From Chimonanthus salicifolius (lineage: Eukaryota > Streptophyta > Magnoliopsida > Laurales > Calycanthaceae): DNA of 64,000 nt. The translations under genes were made by a program, and so were the position numbers. Of the stretch, positions 11,501 to 22,893 are shown piece by piece (positions within the stretch are counted from its first letter, which is position 1; each line of letters opens with the position of its first letter). Below the pieces are notes generated by a model. The model was not told the DNA's origin. It searched no databases and saw only the letters and a program-made list of their open reading frames with translations. The DNA lies in assembly GCA_013350335.1 (NCBI GenBank), contig CM023535.1:36922991-36986990 (forward strand), written 5' to 3'.

Positions 11501-12290
11501 TTGAATTACCCTCTGCATTCTGGGATAGAAAAAGGCACATAGTAAGTCTGCCATAAATTAAAGGGTTTGATGAAAAGGATATTCCTACGAAAGCCCGTCC
11601 CTCGCAAATGGACGCAAAACATTTAAAACTTTGCCAAGAAGAAATTAATGATTTACTAAAAAAGAATTTGATAAGAAAGAGTAAATCGCCTTGGAGCTGC
11701 ACAACATTTTATGTAGAAAAAGCTGCTGAAATCGAAAGAGGAGTTCCGAGATCGGTAATTAATTATAAGGCTTTAAACAAAGTCTTGCAATCTATCAGAT
11801 ACCCCTTACCAAATACACAAGACTTTTTTAACAGGCTAAACAATGCCAAAATATTTTCAAAATTTGACTTAAAATAAGGATTTTGGCAAATCCAAATTAA
11901 AGAAGAAGATAGATATAAAACCGCATTTGTAGTCCCTATGGGACATTATGAATGGAATGTCATGCCATTTGGATTAAAAAATGCCCCTTCTGAATTTCAA
12001 AATATCATGAAAAATATCTTCATCATACACCCATTTTACTATTGTCTATATTGATGATATTCTCATCTTCTCAAAATCAGTAGATCAACATTGGAAACAT
12101 CTAAACATATTTAAGAGAATCATAAAAGAAAATGGTTTGGTCCTATCCAAAAGAAAGATGAATCTTTTCCAGCAAAAAAATAGGTTCCTCGGGTTTGAAA
12201 TTCAAGATAGAATGATTACTCCAACTAATAGAGTAATACACTTTGTTGATAAATTTCCAGAAGAAATTAAGGATAAAAATATGCTACAAA
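11501..12290 (+). pseudogene. Copy B reverse transcriptase, broken
   Basis: The RT domain opens with PSAFWDRKRHI and a TAA at about 11554. It continues in frame from 11608 through SPWSC, VINYKALNKVLQS and FDLK, where a TAA follows at 11875-11877. MGHYEWNVMPFGLKNAPS and YIDD (12047-12058) are downstream of a small loss near 12015. The domain ends at a deletion near 12288 that joins the LQR-coding position to the middle of RNase H. Confidence 0.85.
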
Positions 12291-12576
12291 GAAATATTTA
12301 ACTATTAAAAAAGAAGTCCTTGCCATTGTTCTTTGTGTAACAAACTTCCAACATGATTTATTGAACAAAGAATTTCTCATGAGAGTGGATGCCAAACCAG
12401 CAAAAGAAATCTTAGAGAAAGATGTCAAAAATCTTGTCTCTAAGCAAATATTTGCCAGATGGCAAGCTATCTTATCCGTATTTGAATTCAAAATAGAATT
12501 TATCAATGGAAATTCTAACTCTCTCCCTGATTTTCTTACTCGAGAATTTCTTCAAGGAAGGCAAAATGGCAAGTAG
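12291..12576 (+). pseudogene. Copy B RNase H remnant, catalytic half deleted
   Basis: About 300 bp, including the TDAS catalytic motif, are missing relative to copy A (3818 to 4120 there). The remaining sequence reads TIKKEVLAIVLCV, KEFLMRVDAKPAKEILEKDVKN, RWQAILSVFEFKIEF and ends at TAG 12574-12576. The deletion ends lie in AAAG/AAATAT-like sequence, so a microhomology origin is plausible. Confidence 0.85.
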
Positions 12577-13881
12577 CTCTTCTCCATTCATCCAGAAGAA
12601 AGGAAAAAAGAAATTGGCAGAATAAGAAGAAATCCAAAAGGGTTTTTACTCCAACAAAAGACCCAAGTCAATCAGAATTATATCTTTACACTGGTAACAG
12701 GATTCTTGTTACTTCAGATTGTCTTATGGAAGAAAGATCTGTTGAAGATAATGTATATTTTCTCTTTGGCAAGGGGCTTCATTATTATTCGCCTGATAAA
12801 AAGAAAAACTCGTGAATGGTATCTCAATATTTTGCACCAGACGAAAAGTGTCCTCATCTTCCATAATAAAAATGCAAATGGAATTGTCACATATTCAAAG
12901 TTCACTATTCTCAAGATCCTATCTGAGGAACATTGGGATGGTCCCTTATACATGACCAGATCAGTCCAGCTTTACAACTCGACTGAATTCTTTAATTATT
13001 GGGACTATATTGATGCTTGAAAATTTGCCTTCATGTGGCAAAATCGCGAGTACAATCATTCATGGTTTATCAAATTTAAAGAAGAAAGTCCTGATGTTAT
13101 GCCTATCCACCGCAGTGTTCCTTCATGGTTTCTCTTTAATTGGTGGTCTTATTTTGGTGCGCCTCAGAAGATTCTCCCTGATAATTTTCATTATTTATTT
13201 ATTAAGTTCTGTGAATTAGAAGAAAAGGTTCCTTGTGAAGCATTTAATGTCTTTCGTTTCTTTGCAAAGTTCCATATTCCATATATTTTCCAATGGAAGT
13301 TTGAAGTAAAAAAGAATTTTTTCAATCTTCCACCCTTGTACCAGACTTTTTACCAAAAATGGTAACCTAAGATTGAAAATGACACTTATGAGAGAATTTT
13401 GAATCAAATTTTTCCCCTTGAAAAATTAAATGAACCTCTTCCAGAAGAAAAGTCTCATGAGAATGAAATGGTTATGACTGATCTGCTAGCCAAAAAGATT
13501 GCCAAAGAAATTGTTCGTGAAAAATCCCCTGAGCCAATGGATATGTCTGTTGAATCTGTTAATTTCGAAGAAAACATTAAACAAATTTTACAAGAATATT
13601 TGCCAAAAAAGAAAGGTGATCAGCATGATTGGGATTCTAATCATGATCCAAATGAAAATCTTGATGACGAAGTTGTGCCCCTTGAAAATCTCCATCCTCG
13701 CTGGGATCCAGACTCTCATGTTAATCCCGACGGTTTAGTTACTGAGTATCTGCGTGGTGGAAAATTTTGGTACACATCTGCTAAAGACAAAGGAAAAGAA
13801 AAAGAAAAGGAATCTCAGCTGGCTGAATTATTTCGAAGAAACTCTGCTAAAGCTAAAGAATTGATGAAAAAGAAGATTTGA
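12566..13881 (+). pseudogene. Copy B downstream ORF of unknown function
   Basis: The ATG at 12566 overlaps the RNase H stop by 11 nt. The frame is broken by a TAA near 12622, extra bases near 12655 and 12800, and stops near 13018 and 13363 (both in Trp codons). Open segments 12706-13020, 13033-13365 and 13399-13881 carry the LYMTRSVQLYNS, HSWFIKFKEESPD, SWFLFNWWSYFG and PYIFQWKFEVKKNF motifs. The acidic then basic tail ends KAKELMKKKI at the natural TGA. The tail is Lys-rich and may bind nucleic acid or be cytosolic; this is not established. Confidence 0.75.
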
Positions 13882-13908
13882 TATTTCAATCCTTATCAAG
13901 TATTTTGT

Positions 13909-14668
13909 TCTTCAAATGTGCCATTGCTATATATTTTTGTTACAGGCAAGGTTGGCATTTTCCAATTGGATAAGGCTTGGTCAAAGTTTTTGTATACCAT
14001 TTCTTCTGAATTTTTTGTTTTTTTCCAAATTTTCTTTTTCTAAACTATTACGAGGGAAGCTAGTCAAAGCAGACTGATATGATGAAGAAGATGAAGTAGA
14101 CCTATTAGAAGGATGTTGAAATGATCTAAACCAATTCTTGAAAAGTTTTGTCTTTCCTTTAGAGTTTTCCATTTTTGTAATATGACTGTGGACAATAGAG
14201 CACCTGTCAACGTTTTATAGCCCTTAAAGCCTCTTTTCGGCACCAAGCGGGACTTACTACGCGATCAAACTCTAATCCAACAATCAAACTATAAAAACAG
14301 AGAACATTAAAAGAAAATAGAAAAGTTTTAAACAGGATTGGATGGATCAACTTCAGATCACAGTTAATAGATATAATTCACCTTGCAAAGATTTAGACAC
14401 GAGATAATAATTTTAATTCAAGCCTATGCTGTGTTCCAATTAGAAGTATTCAGGACAGAGTCAAAATTACAAGCGATGGCTTTCTGAGATGACTCCTCGT
14501 TCGGTTAGGAGAGAAAAAATATTATGTGATCTTAGACGTCGTGAAAATCAAGTTAGAAGATTAGAAAATGCTATCCGACAAATAGGAGAAAATATAGCTG
14601 CAGGAAGATATCTTGTTATCTGCGTACATACTATTAGGAGATCTATGTTAGTATCCTTGTGTAATCAA
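13909..14668. repeat. Right arm of the inverted repeat flanking copy B
   Basis: Read in reverse it repeats 5664-6450: sORF2 and sORF1 pieces, the same inversion breakpoint, then leader and MP N-terminus (MENSKGKTKLFKNWF-coding ATG at 14172 on the minus strand). It begins about 25 bp after the stop of the downstream ORF. Minus-strand coding is broken shortly after the start of MP. The two arms enclose about 7.5 kb. Confidence 0.85.
14425..14668 (+). pseudogene. Truncated sORF1 end and sORF2 start in the right arm
   Basis: Forward-sense coding for the sORF1 tail (AYAVFQLE to QAMAF, TGA at 14486-14488) leads into an overlapping-style sORF2 start at ATG 14489. sORF2 reads RREKILCDLRRRENQVRRLENAIRQ and IRRSMLVSLCNQ, then is cut at about 14668 where unrelated sequence is joined. 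The extra codons to 14740 are not viral sORF2. Confidence 0.8.
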
Positions 14669-14671
14669 TTT

Positions 14672-14712
14672 TTCTGCTCTATTCATAAGGTCAATCATGG
14701 AATAGGTTGGTC
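14672..14712 (-). pseudogene. 41-bp captured fragment of the polyprotein linker
   Basis: On the minus strand this piece codes for PTYSMIDLMNRAEK, a motif of the linker between zinc knuckle and protease. It sits alone between truncated sORF2 and the intergenic promoter region. Almost the same fragment is present at another junction at about 41858-41905 on the opposite strand. Confidence 0.75.
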
Positions 14713-15030
14713 ATCTCTTTTGGTGGGGGTATATTGTTAGATGTTTTGCTGAGAAGAAAAGTAGCTAAAGTTGTCTTCAGTGAAGAATCTCATCATGTAA
14801 AAGAATGGCCAGATGTCATGCTTAAAGGAAAAGTTGCTAAAGTTGGTAGTCCCATCCAATGTAAAGAAAGAGTTGGTGATAAAGAAGAAAAAGTAAAGTC
14901 TGTGGGAAACATCCCATTTGGTCAAAAGTTGCTCCACTTATTGTACCTTTTTACTATTGCCCCAAGTAGGGAATCCCTTTTGTAAAAGCTAGCTTGTTGA
15001 TTTGTGACGGTAGAATTGCTTTTCTTGTTG
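14713..15030 (+). promoter_or_regulatory. Intergenic promoter region fragment, lacking PBS and TATA
   Basis: This matches the K/L intergenic region from about 45830 to 46275: the TTTTGGTGGGGGTAT block, repeated GAAGAAAAGTAG-type stretches, and the CTCCACTTATTGTACC block at about 14932. The primer-binding site upstream and the TATA box downstream are both missing. The sequence passes directly into array R1 after a GCTTTTCTTGTTG stretch. No gene is seen in it; ORFs across it are chance. Confidence 0.7.
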
Positions 15031-17405
15031 CAAAGTGAACAAAATGGACAAACTAAACAAACTACATTAACAGGACAAACTGGACGAACTTGAAAAAGTG
15101 GACAAACTGGACAAAGTGGACGACCTATATTAAGTGGACAAACTGGAGGAACTTGAAAAAGTGGACAAAGTGGACGACCTATATTAAGTGGACAAACTGG
15201 AAAAACATGTCTAATAGACGAACAGGAAAAACTGGTCCAGCTGAACAAAGTGGACAAACTAGAATAATTAGTCAAACCGGACCAACTGAACAAAGTGGAC
15301 TAACTGAACAAACTGGAAAAAGCTAGTCAAACTAGACGAATTGTAGAAAATGGACAAACTGAACCATCTAGACAAACTTGACAAACTAGTTAAATTGGCC
15401 AAAGTAAGCAAAGTGAACAAAGTGGACAAATTGGACGAACTTGACAAAGTTGACAAACTGGACGAACTGGACAAAGTGGACAAATTGGACGAATTGGACA
15501 AATTGGACAAACTGAATCATCTAAACGAACTTGACAAACTAGACAAACTAGACATAGTGAGCAAAGTGAACAAAGTGGGTAAAGTGGACAAACTAGACGA
15601 ACTGGACGAATTATAGAAAATGGACAAACTGGACAAATTGGACAAATTGAACCATCTAGACGAATTTGACAAACAGACAAACTGGACAAAGTTGACAAAC
15701 TGGACGAATTATAGAAAATGGACAAACTGAACCATCTAGACAAACTTGACAAATTGGACGAGTGGACAGTTGACGAACTGGACAAATTGGAAAAAGTAGA
15801 GAAACATGACAAAGTTGACGAACTGTTGAAAATGGGCAAACTGGAAAAAGTGGATAAAATGCACTAACCTGACAAACTGGATGAATAGGACGAATTGGAC
15901 AAACTGGACAAACAGGACGTATTGGACGAACTGTAGCATCTAGACAAACTTGACAAACTAGACAAACTGGACATAGTGAGCAAAATGAACAAAGTGGACA
16001 AAATGGATAAAGTGGATGAACTGGACAAACTAGACGAATTGGTTAAAGTCGAGAAACATGACAAAGTTGACAAACTTTAGAAAACGGGCAAACTAGAAAA
16101 AGTGGATAAAGTGGACTAACTGGACGAATACAGGACGAACTGTGCAAATTAGATAAACTGGACAAACTTGACAAATTGGTCAAAGTGGACAACTGAACAA
16201 ACTTAACAAACTAGACAAACTAGACAAAGTGGACAAACTCAAGGCATAGGAAAAAGCGAAAAAATTTGTCAAAGTGGACAAACAGGACAAAGTGGACGAC
16301 CTGTATTAAATGGACAAACTGGAAAAACTTGTCTAACAGGACGAAAAGGACAAACTGGACCAGCTGAACAAGTGGACAAACTAGAAAAACGAGTTAAATT
16401 GGACGAACAATACAAAGTGAACAAACTGTACGAATTACACAAAGTGGACAAACTGGATAATGGACAAAGTGGACAAATTTGATAAAGTAGACGAAGTAGA
16501 CAAACAAGACAAACTGGACGAATTATAGAAAATGGACAAACTGAACCATCTAGGCAAACTTGACAAACTAGATAAACTGAAGAAAGTGAGCAAAGCGAAC
16601 AAAGTGGACAAACTGGACAAATTGGACGAGTGGACAGTTGATGAACTAGACAAATGGGAAAAAGTAAAGAAACATGACAAAGTTGACGAACTGTTGAAAA
16701 TGGGCAAACTGGAAAAAGTGGATAAAATGCACTAACCTGACAAACTGGATGAATAGGACGAATTGGACAAACTGGACAAACAGAACGTATTGGACGAAGT
16801 GTAGCATCTAGACAAACTTGACAAACTAGACAAACTGGACATAGTGAGCAAAGTGAACAAAGTGGACAAAATGGATAAAGTGGATAAACTTTAGAAAACG
16901 GGCAAACTAGAAAAAGTGGATAAAGTGGACTAACTGGACGAATACAGGACGAACTGTGCAAATTAGATAAACTGGACAAACTTGACAAATTGGGCAAAGT
17001 GGACAACTGAACAAACTTAACAAACTAGACAAACTGGACAAACTAGACAAAGTGGACAAACTCAAGGAATAGGAAAAAGCGAAAATTTTGTCAAAGTGGA
17101 CGACCTGTATTAAGTGAACAAACTGGAAAAACTTGTCTAACAGGACGAAAAGGACAAATTGGACCAGCTGAACACAGTGGACAAACTAGAATAACTAGTC
17201 AAACTGGACCAACTGAACAAGTGGACAAACTAGAAAAACGAATTAAACTGGACGAACAATACAAAGTGAACAAACTGTACGAATTACACAAAGTGGACAA
17301 ACTGGACAATGGACAAAGTGGACAAATTTGGTAAAGTAGACGAAGTAGACAAGCAAGACAAACTGGACAAACTGCACAAATTGGCTCAGATGGACCAACT
17401 CGACA
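15031..17405 (+). repeat. Minisatellite array R1, 9-bp unit NTGGACAAA
   Basis: About 2.4 kb of degenerate 9-bp units (TGGACAAAC, TGGACAAAG, TGGACGAAT, TTGACAAAC) in GGACAAA orientation. Higher-order landmarks are superimposed. A block with CGACCTATATTAAGTGGAC occurs at 15121 and 15175, with CTGTATT variants near 16295 and 17101. A block ending GTGGATAAAATGCACTAAC occurs near 15850 and 16717. Frames without stops translate as Asp-Lys-Leu triplets in one sense and Cys-Pro-rich in the other. Both follow from a unit length divisible by three, and no gene is supported. Confidence 0.95.
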
Positions 17406-17660
17406 AAGTAGACAATTGGGAAACTCAATCTGATTGTGTTAGTGTCTTGCTTCTATGCATCCTCAATGAATTCACTAGAGGAATTGCTCTAATTAAGGAG
17501 AAAAATAGACAGCAATTACATCGCTTGAGATGTAGAAATTTAAGAGAATTTCGTTGGTATAGAGATGTATTCTTATCAAAAGTCTACCAACTAAATGATT
17601 GTAATTCTGATATTTGGAAAGAAAGATTTATTTCAGGATTACCACCCTTATTTGCTGAAA
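17406..17660 (+). pseudogene. Orphan capsid fragment between R1 and copy C
   Basis: Forward-sense capsid coding from NWETQSDCVSVLLLC through CILNEFTRGIALIKEKNRQQ to SGLPPLFAE lies open in frame with the preceding array. It has the LLLCI segment that copies A and B lack, so it belongs to the other subfamily. It ends at a TTTGCTGAAA sequence shared with the minus-strand RT that follows. Confidence 0.85.
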
Positions 17661-18745
17661 GAGATTCATTTTTCTTTTAGATAAAGCCAATCTATTTTTT
17701 TTTATGACTCTTTTGAAAATACCCAAGTGTTTCCAATGTTGTATCACAGATTCTGAGAAGATAAGAATATCATCAATGTAAACAATGGCAAACTGGGTTT
17801 AAGACGAGAAAATATTATTCATAATATTCTGAAATTCAGACGGAGCATTTTTCAATCTGAAAGGCATAACATTCCACTCATAATGCCCCATTGGAACAGT
17901 GAATGCAGTTTTATATCTATCTTTTTCTTTTATCTGGATCTGCCAAAATCCTGATTTTAAATCAAATTTTGAGAATAATTTGGCATTGTTTAATCTGTTT
18001 AGCAAATCCTGAGTATTAGGCAAATGATACCTAATAGATTGAAGAACTTTGTTTAATGGTTTATAATTGATTACCAATCTTGGAACACCTCTTTCGATTT
18101 CAGCGGCCTTTTCAACATAAAATGCCATACAACTCCAAGGGGATTTGTTTTTTCTAATTAATCCTTTCTTCAGAAGATCATTGATTTCTTCTTGGCAAAG
18201 CTTTAAATGAGCAGCATCCATTTGAGATGGACAAGCTTTAGTAGGAATATCTTTTTCATTAAAATCCTTTACATATGGTAATCCTACTATGTGTCTTTTT
18301 CTATTCCAAAAGGCTGATGGTAATTTAGAACAGCATTCTTCTTCAATCTGCTTGGTGAATTCTTCTAATTTTGTTTTAAATTCTTTTTTCTCTAATTCTT
18401 TTGTCATTTGGACAGATTTAATTTCAATTGTTAGTCCATTTATGTAATTTTCTCTAGTGGTGATAACTTGATTTATCCTTTGGATTTTCGTTTCACAAGG
18501 ATCATCTATAAAATCAAGATTTACTTCAATCCCTTTGATATTTGTAGAAATTCCTTTTGTTGTTACAGAAAAGGGTTGGATTTGAAAAATAAATGGGGAT
18601 CCAAGGAGTACATCATTAACAATATCTTCTGAAATAATAAAGGGTGAAGTAACACATACACCTTTCATGCAAACATGAACATTAGGGATTTTTCTTTCTA
18701 TGGAAATAGTCGTTCCATTAGTAGCAGAAACAAATTGTTTTGAAT
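17661..18745 (-). pseudogene. Copy C protease C-part and reverse transcriptase
   Basis: On the minus strand a 289-codon open frame (17799-18668) spans the protease flap region (KGVCVTSPF, GSPFIFQIQPFSV), the charged helix, PSAFWNRKRHIVGLPY and the RT N-terminal half to NIMNNIFSS. A TAA at 17799-17801 (Tyr codon) interrupts it just before YIDD at 17769-17780. Protease coding before the flap, including DTGAD, is absent because the copy starts at a junction near 18745. RT coding continues about 100 bp past YIDD and then stops at the inversion junction. Confidence 0.88.
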
Positions 18746-18757
18746 CATCTCAAATAT

Positions 18758-20077
18758 TCAAAGCTTCTTTTTCATTAATTCTTTTGCTTTAGCATAATTT
18801 TTACGAAATAATTCAGTCAACCGAGATTCCTTTTCAACTTCTTTTTCTTTTTCTTTGTCTTTTGCTGAAGAATACCAAAACTTTCCACCACGAAGGTATT
18901 TAAAAACTGATCCATCAGGATTAATATGAGAGTCAGGGTCCCACCGAGGATGGAGATCTTCAAGGGGCACAACTACATCATCAAGATTTTCTTTTGGATC
19001 ATGATTACTATCCCAATCATGATCACCAACCTTTTTCTTTGGGAGATACTCTTCTAAAATTTGTTTAATCTTTTCTTCAAAATTGACGGAGTCAATAGAC
19101 ATGTCCATTGGCTCAGGAGATTTTTCTCGAGCAATTTCTTTGGCAATCTTTTTGGCCAAGAGATCAGCCATGACCATTTCATTCTCAAAAGGCTTTTCTT
19201 CAGGAAGAGGAATTTCTTCTTTAACAGGAGGAGAGATTTGATTCAGAATTCTCTCATAACTATCATTTTCAATCTTAGGCCACCACTTTTGGTAAAAAGT
19301 CTGGTACAAAGATGGAAGATTGAAAAAATTCTTTTTTACTTCAAACTTCCATTGGAAAATGTATGGAATATGGAACTTTGCAAAGAAGCAAAGAACATTA
19401 AATGCTTCACAAGGAACCTTTTCTTCTACTTCACAGAACTTTATAAATAAATAACGAAAATTATCAAGAAGGATTTTCTGAGAATCACCAAAATATGACC
19501 ACCAAGTGAAGAGAAACCAAGATGGGAAATTACGATGAATGGGAGTGACATCAGGACTTTCTTCTTTGAATCTGATGAACCAGGAATGACTATATTGGCG
19601 ATTTTACCACATCAAAGCAAATTTCCAAGCATCAATATAGTCCCAATAATTAAAGAACTCAGTCGAATTGTATAATTGGACTGATTTTGTCATGTATAAG
19701 GGACCATCCCAATCTTCCTCAGTAAGGATTTTGAGAATAGTGAACTTTGAGTATGTGATGATACCATTTGCACTCTTATTGTGGAAGATGAGGACACTTT
19801 TCGTCTGATGTAAAATATTCAGATACCAATATCTGGTTTTCCTTTTATCAGGGGAATAAAAATGAAGCCCCTTGCCAAAGAGAAAATAAACATTATCTTT
19901 TACAGATCTTTCATCCATAAGACAATCTGAAGTAACAAGAATTCTGTTACCGGTGTAAAGATATAATTCTGATTGACTTGGGTCTTTTATTGGAGTAAAA
20001 CCCTTTTGGCTTTCTTCTTGATCTGCCAATTTCTCTTGCCTTTTTTTCTTCATGAACGGGGAAGAGTTACTTGTCAT
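18758..20077 (-). pseudogene. Copy C downstream ORF, one nonsense codon
   Basis: This is one of the best-preserved downstream ORFs. It runs from ATG 20075-20077 to the stop at 18758-18760 in one frame, with one clear break: a CAA-to-TAA change at 19604-19606 in the MWQNRQ context. Motifs in order are SELYLYTGNRILVTSD, FLFGKGLHFYSP, EEDWDGPLYMTKSVQ, HSWFIRF, SWFLFTWWSYFG, PYIFQWKFEVKKNFF, a variable Glu/Pro hinge, MDMSIDSVNFEEKIKQ, HDWDSNHDP and a basic end KELMKKKL. Its length is about 439 codons. The product's function is unknown to me. Confidence 0.85.
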
Positions 20078-20237
20078 TTTGTCGTCCCTGAAGAAATTCT
20101 CTAGTAAGAAAGTCAGGGAGAGAGTTAGAATTTCCATTAATAAATTCAATTTTAAATTCAAAAACTGATAAAATGGCTTGCCATCTAGCAAATATTTGCT
20201 TAGAGAAAAGATTTTTGACATCTTTTTCTAGAATTTC
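20067..20237 (-). pseudogene. Copy C RNase H C-terminus
   Basis: Minus-strand coding for SKQIFARWQAILSVFEFKIEF to LPDFLTREFLQG ends in the 11-nt overlap with the downstream ORF (stop TAA here rather than TAG). It is truncated upstream at 20237/20238, within the KEILEKDVKN region, where the GC-richer insert begins. One shift separates the annotated frame from the intact one. Confidence 0.8.
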
Positions 20238-21594
20238 TGTAAAACTCTGCCCCAGATTAGGCGTGTGTTAGCTTAATAACCTTGTTTAACCGATTAATCT
20301 CGAAGATTATGGTTAGGGCTTTGAGGAAAGCCCAGGTGTGGCCCAATTTGAGCTCGTGAGCTCAGTGATCCAGCTTGTCCAGCTGGAGGGGTATTTTGGT
20401 AATTTACCACTTCTTGTTATTATTTCTATAAATTGTGTTGTTATGTGATTTTTATTGGATGATAATATACTCCTTAATAAAGGATTTGCATTTCTGATCT
20501 TAAAATGAACCTATTTTCAGAAAAATGGTATTTAAATCCGCCCGTCAAAACCCCGAAAGGGAGAAATAATTATTTTAAATGATTTTGGAAATGAGATAAA
20601 ATCAAAAACTAGTATTTTGTAGTAGACCATTTTAAGTATGGTCTAGTTATTTCTCTACACCCCAAAATGAGATTTCCAAATTGATTATTTTAACATTTGT
20701 TTATTTAAGTAAATATTGGTAAATTATAGTTTTTATTTAAATAAATGATTTTTAGTAAGAGTTAAATTCCAAAATTTTTATGGTGACCATGGTTTTCAAA
20801 ACCCAACTTATTTGTACAATTGGATTAAGGTTTTGAGTTTTAAAATCATGCTTTTAGTTTTAAAAACCGGGTTTTATCAAATAAAGGACTGAATTGCAAA
20901 TTGAAAACTGAAGGAGGACTTATTTGTAACCAGAACCCCGTTTACTGTTGACTCCAAATTCCGGCCAAAATTCTATAGAAGCAACTCCTCTGATCAGCTT
21001 TCAGCTCCCAGCAAACTGCATCTTCTTTCTCTACCTCTCAGCTCTTTGTTGTCAGGCGTTCTCAGCCTAAAACCAGAAACCCAACCTCTGTTACCAGTTT
21101 CAGTAACCGTAGCTTAAGAAGGAGGAGATTTTCAAATCCGGATTTCTTAGCCCAGGAACCTCAGTGAAGGTATCCATTGCATTCCCCTTTCAATTCCAGT
21201 CAACATTGAATCAAACAAAATCGGTTTTGGCCCTATTTTCAGTGAGAAAAACCATTTTGAAAATCTAAGGAAAACCATGGGTTACCTTGTACCCGTGAGG
21301 ATTTGCTGTTTAAATCTGTTGGCCCAGTGGGTTTCAAGACCTTAAACTATTCCCAGAGGAGTCCATCAGACCGGCTGGATGTGAAAACGGAGTCCGGGAA
21401 GTCCTTCGTTTCCGGAATCACATTTCACTGTCCGACTGCCGTCACTGTCTGCTGGTGCAGACAATGGGGAAGAAGACTCTCGGAAGGTCCGAGAGCCGAT
21501 CTTCGGAAGGTTCGAACCTTCGGACGGTCCGACAGCTAACCCTCGGACGTTCCGAGCTTCACCCGAAGCCCAGTTAGCCCGAGGCAAGCCAGAC
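20238..21594. mobile_element. Possible LTR-retrotransposon LTR fragment
   Basis: This 1.36-kb block is unlike its surroundings: higher GC toward the right end and no viral coding. It begins TGTAAAACTCTGCCCC immediately at the viral junction, as LTRs begin with TG. It holds a TATAAATTG at about 20430 and an AATAAAGG at about 20477. Near the right end are several copies of a CGGACGGTCCGA-like motif and a 16-bp perfect palindrome GAAGGTTCGAACCTTC near 21509. Repeated TCGGA/TCCGA motifs resemble those I associate with some plant Ty3/gypsy LTRs. No PBS, polyprotein or matching target duplication is seen, and the viral flanks differ, so this may be a captured filler. ORFs at 21303-21587 are not convincing genes. 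Confidence 0.4.
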
Positions 21595-22893
21595 CCCTAG
21601 TAAAGCTCGTCCATCTCAAATGGATGCTACTCATTTAAAGCTTTGCCAAGAAGAAATCAATGATCTTCTGAAGAAAGGATTAATTAGAAAAAGCAAATCC
21701 CCTTTGAGTTGTACGGCATTTTATGTTGAAAAGGCCGCTGAAATCGAAAGGGGAGTGCCAAGATTGTAATCAATTATAAACCATTAAACAAAGTTCTTCA
21801 ATCTATTAGGTATCCTTTGCCTAATACTCAGGATTTGCTAAACAGTTTAAATAATGCCAAAATATTTTCAAAATTTGATTTAAAATCAGGATTTTGGCAG
21901 ATCCAGATAAAAGAAGAAGATAGATATAAAACTGCATTCACTGTTCCAATGGGGCATTATGAATGGAATGTTATGCCTTTCGGATTGAAAAATGCTCCTT
22001 CTGAATTTCAGAATATTATGAATAATATTTTCTCGTCTTACACCCAGTTTGCCATTGTTTACATTGATGATATTCTTATCTTCTCAGAATCTGTGATACA
22101 ACATTGGAAACACTTGGGTATTTTCAAAAGAGTTATAAAAGAAAATGGATTGGCTTTATCTAAAAGAAAAATAAATCTCTTTCAGCAAAAATCAGATTCT
22201 TAGGATTTGAGATCCAAGACAAAAAAATAACTCCAACTAATAGAGTTATTCAATTTGCTGATAAATTTCCAGATGAAATTAAGGATAAAAATATGCTACA
22301 AAGATTTCTTGGATGTCTAAATTATGTTGGATTTTTCTATCAAGATTTAGCAAAAGATAGAAAACTTCTCCAAGAAAGGTTAAAGAAAAATCCTCAGGAA
22401 TGGTCTATCCATCACACTAATGCAGTAAAAAAGATTAAAGAAAGATTAAAAATCTTCCTTGTAGATGTCTATCTGACCCAGAAGCTTTTAAAATAGCTCA
22501 AACTGATGCTTCTGATATTGGATATGGTGGAATCCTCTTACAACAAAAAGACTCAAAAGAAGAATTAATAAGATTTAATTCTGGATTATAGAATGAAGTA
22601 CAAAAGAAATATTCAACCATCAAAAAGGAAGTTTTTCAACATGATTTATTTGTGTGACGAAATTCCAACATGATTTATTGAACAAAGAATTTCTCATCAG
22701 AGTGGATGCTAAAGCAGCAAAAGAAATTCTGGAAAAAGATGTCAAAAATCTTGTCTCTAAGCAAATATTTGCTAGATGGCAAGCCATTTTATCAGTTTTT
22801 GAATTTAAAATTGAATTTATTAATGGAAATTCTAACTCTCTCCCTGACTTTCTTACTAGAGAATTTCTTCAGGGACGACAAAATGGCAAGTAG
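21595..22893 (+). pseudogene. Copy D RT and RNase H, broken
   Basis: The copy starts inside the KARPSQMDATHLKLC coding region. A two-base loss near 21766 disrupts PRLVINYK. The frame 21817-22203 is open through FDLKSGFWQIQIK, MGHYEWNVMPFGLKNAPS and YIDD at 22060-22071. A loss near 22195, another near 22455 and a TAG near 22590 (Trp codon) follow. TDAS is at 22502-22513. Near 22635 a short patch coding for FQHDLF replaces the expected LAIVI coding, as if copied from the sequence a few bases downstream. RNase H ends at TAG 22891-22893. Confidence 0.87.

Noticed and set aside
15031..17405. CRISPR array
   Set aside because: Units are 9 bp, degenerate and contiguous, with no conserved long repeat or unique spacers, and the context is a plant genome with viral sequence.
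21303..21587. Short ORFs on both strands in the GC-richer block as host genes
   Set aside because: They overlap each other on opposite strands, lack recognisable domains and contain the palindromic TCGGA motifs of the putative LTR.
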